Below, one piece after another: positions 31,442 through 33,548 of a stretch of 33,548 nt of DNA; position 1 is the first letter of the stretch; every line of letters begins with the position of its first letter. The stretch comes from Lingula anatina. Lineage: Eukaryota > Brachiopoda > Lingulata > Lingulida > Lingulidae. The stretch spans positions 147,664-181,211 of the forward strand of contig NW_019775847.1 in the NCBI RefSeq assembly GCF_001039355.2, read 5' to 3'. Below the pieces are notes generated by a model. That model was not told the origin of the DNA. It searched no databases and was given only the letters and a program-made list of their open reading frames with translations. The translations under genes and the position numbers were made by a program.

Positions 31442-32440
31442 TTAAAATATAATAAGTATAGCTAATATACTATAGGGCGGAGTGTGGTAGCGACCATGTA
31501 TTGCCACCCGCGGAAAGGGCTGCATTTCTTCCGGAGTGAAGTGTTCCTTGTAGTAACTAAATGACACTTTACCATTGCCACTTCCCTCTTCTTCGGAGAG
31601 ATTTCCATGTGGGTGACTCTGCAGATAAAATCTATACTCGTTACGATGGAAAAGGTATATATACTGGCACATGAAATGAAAGTGGGCCGAAAACTTGTCT
31701 ATGGTATAAATATCATCTCTGTATATAGCATCGAAAGATTTGTTGTATTTTTTCTCCAAATAGTGCCTTAGTTTGATTATGTGCTTCACTTTAATTACAA
31801 CAGGAAAATATGTCATACACTGCATCACTTCTGGAGTTCCATATAATTTTTCCGTAAACTTAGCGGCTTGTCGAAAGATGAAACTCGTGAAATTGCCGAT
31901 TATCCCAAAGACGACTGGTTTCCCATCTTCAAAGAGCAATTCTGGTGTTACCATGGTAACAAATAAGGTGTCTGTGTCAACAATGCCAACGTACTCGGCA
32001 TCGGTGTAGTTCTCGGGATAGAAGTTGGACCACTGCTGCCGATGATAGCCCATTTTACGATAAATGTGCGGGGCCGGATTTTCAAAATGGACACTCGGGT
32101 ACGGATAGCGCTTGGCAATTTCAGCTCCTACAATGTGGTCGTGCGGCGATTCGTTGTCCAGTACTACAACCAATTTGATCTCATCCGGCCAAAATAGGCG
32201 CATGCTCTCAACAAGCATACCATCATAGGTGGGTAGCTTTTTTGAAAACATCCTTACCATAAGCACAAAGTTTGGGACGGTTGCCCATGCCGAAAGGTCG
32301 TTCCTGGTTGAAACGTTAATGCCAGGCCAATATGAGCCACGGTCTTTGGAGATATATAAGACACAGCACAGAAAACTGAGGGTCGCAGCGGCAGTCGTAG
32401 TTTTGATGATACGTGCAGCAAGGTAACTGTTGGCCAACAT
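31442..32440 (-). CDS. Type II membrane glycosyltransferase-like protein (332 aa)
   Basis: Starts at the ATG at 32438-32440. A short cytoplasmic tail with R10 and K13 is followed by one membrane segment (about 14-30), the layout of Golgi glycosyltransferases. The luminal part has a strand-rich GT-A-like core (EIKLVVVLDNE, 87-97) and a DxD-type metal/nucleotide-sugar motif VDTDT (154-158). Sequons are at N42, N144, N183, N233 and N280. The CAZy family, donor and acceptor are not identifiable by eye. The last nine residues (SILAILIIF) look atypical, and the preceding TATAG-TATAT could be a splice donor, so the true C-terminus may lie in another exon. A fragment of a paralogue lies 400 bp downstream. 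Confidence 0.72.
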   Translation of the reverse strand: MLANSYLAARIIKTTTAAATLSFLCCVLYISKDRGSYWPGINVSTRNDLSAWATVPNFVLMVRMFSKKLPTYDGMLVESMRLFWPDEIKLVVVLDNESPHDHIVGAEIAKRYPYPSVHFENPAPHIYRKMGYHRQQWSNFYPENYTDAEYVGIVDTDTLFVTMVTPELLFEDGKPVVFGIIGNFTSFIFRQAAKFTEKLYGTPEVMQCMTYFPVVIKVKHIIKLRHYLEKKYNKSFDAIYRDDIYTIDKFSAHFHFMCQYIYLFHRNEYRFYLQSHPHGNLSEEEGSGNGKVSFSYYKEHFTPEEMQPFPRVAIHGRYHTPPYSILAILIIF

Positions 32441-33548
32441 CGTGAAAAGCGATAGTTCGGTTGAAAGTTTCTACTCGCTGGCTGCACTCAGCTTTGGAAG
32501 TAGCTTTTTTCCTTTGTTCACTTTCAGTTGTACACAAGAATAATAAAAAACAAAATGCTATAGTGAGCTTATGTAACCGCGGCCATAAACGTGAATTGCT
32601 ACGGGCAACGAAAGCCGATATTCACTGCTTGTACACTTACGATGACCAGCCAGACCCAATATAGAGGTGCAACTGATTTCACAGGAATGCTCTTAAAATA
32701 TGAAGTGCACAGATTACAAACTATGTTTGATTATTTTACGGTCCCACATTAAGAAGTTTGTATCAAAGTTTCAGTCTATTAATTCATCGTTTATTCCCAA
32801 AAAGGAACATACCTTATTGTCAATTGAAAAACGCCCGACTTTGAAAACCCAATCATCACTAGTTTTGTTCTTTTATTTTTCTCCTTCAAGTTTAACATTG
32901 TAAAAATTATGCTGATCTTCTGTATAGAACAGTTCATTGTTTTTGGAACGACTTAAGTTTGCTTGTCACTGAATATAATCAAAGTAGGGAAACTACACCC
33001 TCCTGACAGTAAAATAAACCTTTTAATGTTAATTTAAAAATAACTAGTTTCCATTCGTGGTCCATATGTTATATCAGAAATGTCAAACTATCATGGAATC
33101 ACAATTTAGTTTTCACTCAGCAACAGAAAACCCTGTTTTCTATTGCACCAAGTACTTGGGCAAGACTGAACTTTCTGGCAATGTTTCTGGGAAACACACG
33201 TTAGCCATGACGCAAAGCCCCTTAAGTTACAGTTTGAATATTTGTAAAAACATCCAAGTTACGTCATATATGATTTACTATGACTGAATCACTACAAAAT
33301 GTATAGGAAAGCGATATATAAAATTTTTAAGTTGAGACAGCCGTGGATTTAGCTTTTAAAGTCTCATACTGCAGCGGGGCTGTATCCTCCCCAGGAAGGC
33401 TAGGGCGTCAACACTCAGACTGTATCAGGGTCAAAAAGACCAGGCGTCTGTAAACCGCGCTGCTGAGACGCATCTGTAGTGCTGTGTACAGGATGTGAAT
33501 TTTACTTTATATTTTTACTTTTTTCGTTTTCTGAGGCGGGGGGGGGGG
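32441..33548. other. Region upstream of the glycosyltransferase, to window end
   Basis: No gene recognised on either strand. The window ends in a 12-base G run (33537-33548). Positions 33360-33490 are more GC-rich than their surroundings, but I could not assign them to a known repeat. Confidence 0.5.

Noticed and set aside
32572-32620. Resemblance of a TTATGTAACCG phrase to the direct repeat at 26683
   Set aside because: Identity is limited to about 11 bases and breaks immediately.
1-33548. tRNA, rRNA, CRISPR array or bacterial operon signals
   Set aside because: No cloverleaf with A/B boxes, no rRNA similarity, no regular spacer array; gene structure is eukaryotic.

Overview
The window is animal nuclear DNA, most likely from a marine invertebrate (lophotrochozoan or invertebrate deuterostome); the species cannot be named from sequence alone. 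Reasons: intron-split genes with GT-AG junctions, secreted C-type lectin genes, an animal-type glycosyltransferase, a CR1/L2-like LINE, a Tc1/mariner copy, TAA-flanked foldback MITEs, many microsatellites, and an AT-rich background.

Layout. (1) 1-7117: a GC-rich island of small intronless minus-strand genes of one unrecognised family (copies A, A', B, C). Each has a TATA box about 75 bp before its real or homologous ATG. The first 2 kb is repeated about 5.03-5.09 kb downstream. Copy A is open (254 aa), A' carries a stop and a 61-bp deletion, B is frameshifted, and C has lost its ATG, gained a stop and lost internal sequence. Three fragmentary alignments suggest a degenerate SGNH-hydrolase-like alpha/beta fold. 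(2) 7118-9279: AT-rich with no gene seen. (3) 9280-14236, minus strand: a complete four-exon secreted C-type lectin gene (286 aa, with a Thr/Ser-rich stalk) and, downstream of it, a decayed paralogue. (4) 15895-28795: a duplicated N-formylglutamate amidohydrolase (FGase)-like locus. Gene F1 (16859-18959, three exons, 302 aa, signal peptide) looks intact. Gene F2 (23364-26312) keeps the same exon lengths but has a TGA in exon 3. Two further promoter/exon-1 copies lie at about 15895 and 20304. The locus has been rearranged by two abutting MITEs in the F1 promoter, an inverted copy of intron 1, a Tc1/mariner element, an inverted pair of dispersed repeats, a 135-bp minisatellite and a LINE. (5) 28796-30130: non-coding with one clear 260-bp MITE and one weaker foldback. 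(6) 30980-32440, minus strand: a type II membrane glycosyltransferase (332-aa ORF) and a short paralogous fragment. The last kilobase shows nothing recognisable.

The genes form clusters of local duplicates (small SGNH-like family, lectins, FGase, glycosyltransferase) rather than a pathway. The lectin and FGase products are both predicted to be secreted; a shared role in handling microbes or glycans is speculation. The least familiar item is the small-gene array at 1-5851.
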